Assembly (NCBI RefSeq): GCF_023078275.1
Contig: NC_062998.1
Location: forward strand, 16,443,916 to 16,507,915
Source: Leguminivora glycinivorella
Lineage: Eukaryota > Arthropoda > Insecta > Lepidoptera > Tortricidae
DNA length: 64,000 bases
Direction of reading: 5' to 3'
Part shown: one piece after another, positions 62,988 to 64,000 of the stretch
How positions within the stretch are numbered: position 1 is the stretch's first letter
Layout of the letters: each line of letters starts with the position of its first letter
Translations under genes and position numbers: made by a program
Notes under the pieces: model-generated
Seen by the model: the letters and a program-made list of their open reading frames with translations, nothing else
Told to the model about the DNA's origin: nothing
The model's database searches: none

Positions 62988-63070
62988 GTACGGTCAGCCA
63001 AGAAAGTGGTTTACCACTTTTCGACTCTATTGATTGAAAAGTGGTAAACCACTTTTTTGGCTGACTGTAC
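62988..63070. mobile_element. GTACAGTCA-type hairpin with GCCAA extension
   Basis: GTACGGTCAGCCAAGAAAGT then GGTTTACCACTTTTC at the left is mirrored almost base for base by GAAAAGTGGTAAACCACTTT then TTTTGGCTGACTGTAC. The arms are about 35 bp with a loop of about 12 nt. Confidence 0.85.
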
Positions 63071-63479
63071 CTTACACATATTACTATTGTTTTAAATGAA
63101 ATTCTTGCAATGATTGTAGAATTGTTACACAGCGACCACAGCTTAGGTAGTAGGTACGAATATGTATGTATTTTACCTATATAAATATTTATACTGGAGA
63201 AACTTCATACAACCCACATAGCCAGTATCTCGACGCTATGGTCGGTAGGGTAAAAAGTACTTCCTTGCATTATCGCTTACAATTTTTTCCATTTTGCTTA
63301 TACTTACTGCAAACGTAAACATATAAAAGGCAAGCAAACAACGATCTTCTTACAGCACATTGAATGTAATAGTTATTACGGTTGCAGGATACTCGCCAAT
63401 GCCTACTTAACCCCTTCCCACTGAGCCGCCTGCATTTTACACTGCCTAGATATCGATTGCCGACCGATTATTCCGACCC

Positions 63480-63878
63480 CAATCCCTATTCGTATCCCCG
63501 TCCCTATCTCTATCCTTGTCCCCGTCCCCGTCCTCGTCCCGTCCCTGTCCCCGTCCCTCCCCTATCCCCGTCCCCGTCCCCTATTCCTATCCCTATTTCT
63601 GTCCCTATCTATCCCTATCTCTATCCCCATCCCCATCCCCCCCCAGCCCTAGCCCTTCCCTATCCCTATCCCTATCCCTATCCCTATCCCTATCCCTATC
63701 CCTATCCCTATCCCTATCCCTATCCCCATCCCTATCCCGATCCCTATCTCTATCCCTACCCTATCCCTATCCCTAACCCTGACCCTATCCCGTTCCTGTC
63801 CCTGTCCCTGTCCCTGACCCTGTCCCTGTCCCTGTCCCTGTTCCTGTCCCTGTCCCTGTCCCTGTCCTTGCTCCTGTC
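63480..63878. repeat. CCCTAT / CCCTGT hexanucleotide array
   Basis: About 400 nt built from CCCTAT, CCCCGT and CCCTGT hexamers. It passes from a mixed CCCCGT/CCCTAT section (63490-63640) through a pure CCCTAT core (63656-63725) to a CCCTGT section (63786-63865). Long proline/tyrosine and serine/leucine reading frames here are by-products of the repeat. Confidence 0.95.
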
Positions 63879-64000
63879 AAATTATCATGCTAGGAGGTGA
63901 ACTTTGAAAAACCTTTCTTAGTGCTCCTCTAAGGAACTTCCGTGTCAATTTGAAATCTCTTGAACCAGAAGTAAAGATAAAAACTAAACCTATACTTATG

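Larger units (their letters stand above)
62283..64000. other. Right edge: intron of the convergent gene and repeats
   Basis: It holds the repeat copy, Helitron tail, hairpin and hexanucleotide array listed separately. I see no further exon of the convergent gene and nothing recognisable in 63071-63480. Confidence 0.4.

Noticed and set aside
63382..63900. 172-residue Pro/Tyr-rich open frame and an overlapping Ser/Leu/Pro frame
   Set aside because: Both are translations of the CCCTAT/CCCTGT hexamer array. Six-base periodicity keeps frames open without selection.
1..64000. CRISPR array, bacterial operon or viral system
   Set aside because: No regularly spaced direct repeats with unique spacers, no Shine-Dalgarno-led operons and no viral genes. 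All real coding sequence is spliced and insect-like.

Overview
The window is nuclear DNA of a moth or butterfly (Lepidoptera). Coding exons are short, GC-rich and bounded by GT-AG introns. The long AT-rich non-coding stretches are crowded with repeats typical of this order: Helitron pieces with TCCATACTAATATT heads and CTAGT tails, tRNA-derived SINEs, LINE 3' ends, and dozens of small palindromic elements (MITEs). I saw no bacterial, viral or organellar genes. No database search was possible, so every name rests on reading the translations.

Layout. (1) 1-12364, + strand: the last thirteen exons of a multi-exon gene whose start lies left of the window. The joined exons give 491 residues plus a stop in one continuous phase. 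They form a charged, low-complexity, probably nuclear protein with one AT-hook. I do not recognise the gene. Its introns hold a 2 kb fold-back element (656-2638), a 3.2 kb inverted-repeat element (about 6215-9370) with a nested MITE and a dead LINE reverse transcriptase, and smaller repeats. (2) 12365-37126: about 25 kb with no gene I can support, full of MITEs and retroelement fragments. (3) 37127-55400, + strand: a complete six-exon aquaporin of the insect Prip type (270 residues, both NPA boxes, conserved pore residues). Its third intron contains a broken DDE transposon (43322-45647), itself interrupted by a SINE, and a palindromic hAT-like element (47298-48359). Its fourth intron contains two decayed part-copies of exon 4. 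Its fifth intron holds a possible unrecognised 69-nt cassette exon. (4) 55401-62177: 3' UTR and intergenic repeats. (5) 62178-62282, - strand: the last coding exon of another gene that converges on Prip and continues beyond the right edge. (6) 62283-64000: repeats, including a 400 bp CCCTAT/CCCTGT hexanucleotide array.

The genes do not form a functional unit: a putative chromatin protein, a water channel and an unidentified convergent gene. The most interesting material is the Prip exon duplication and candidate cassette exon, the long fold-back element inside a transcribed intron, the datable nested insertions with clean target-site duplications, and a set of hairpin elements that share only a GTACAGTCA terminus.
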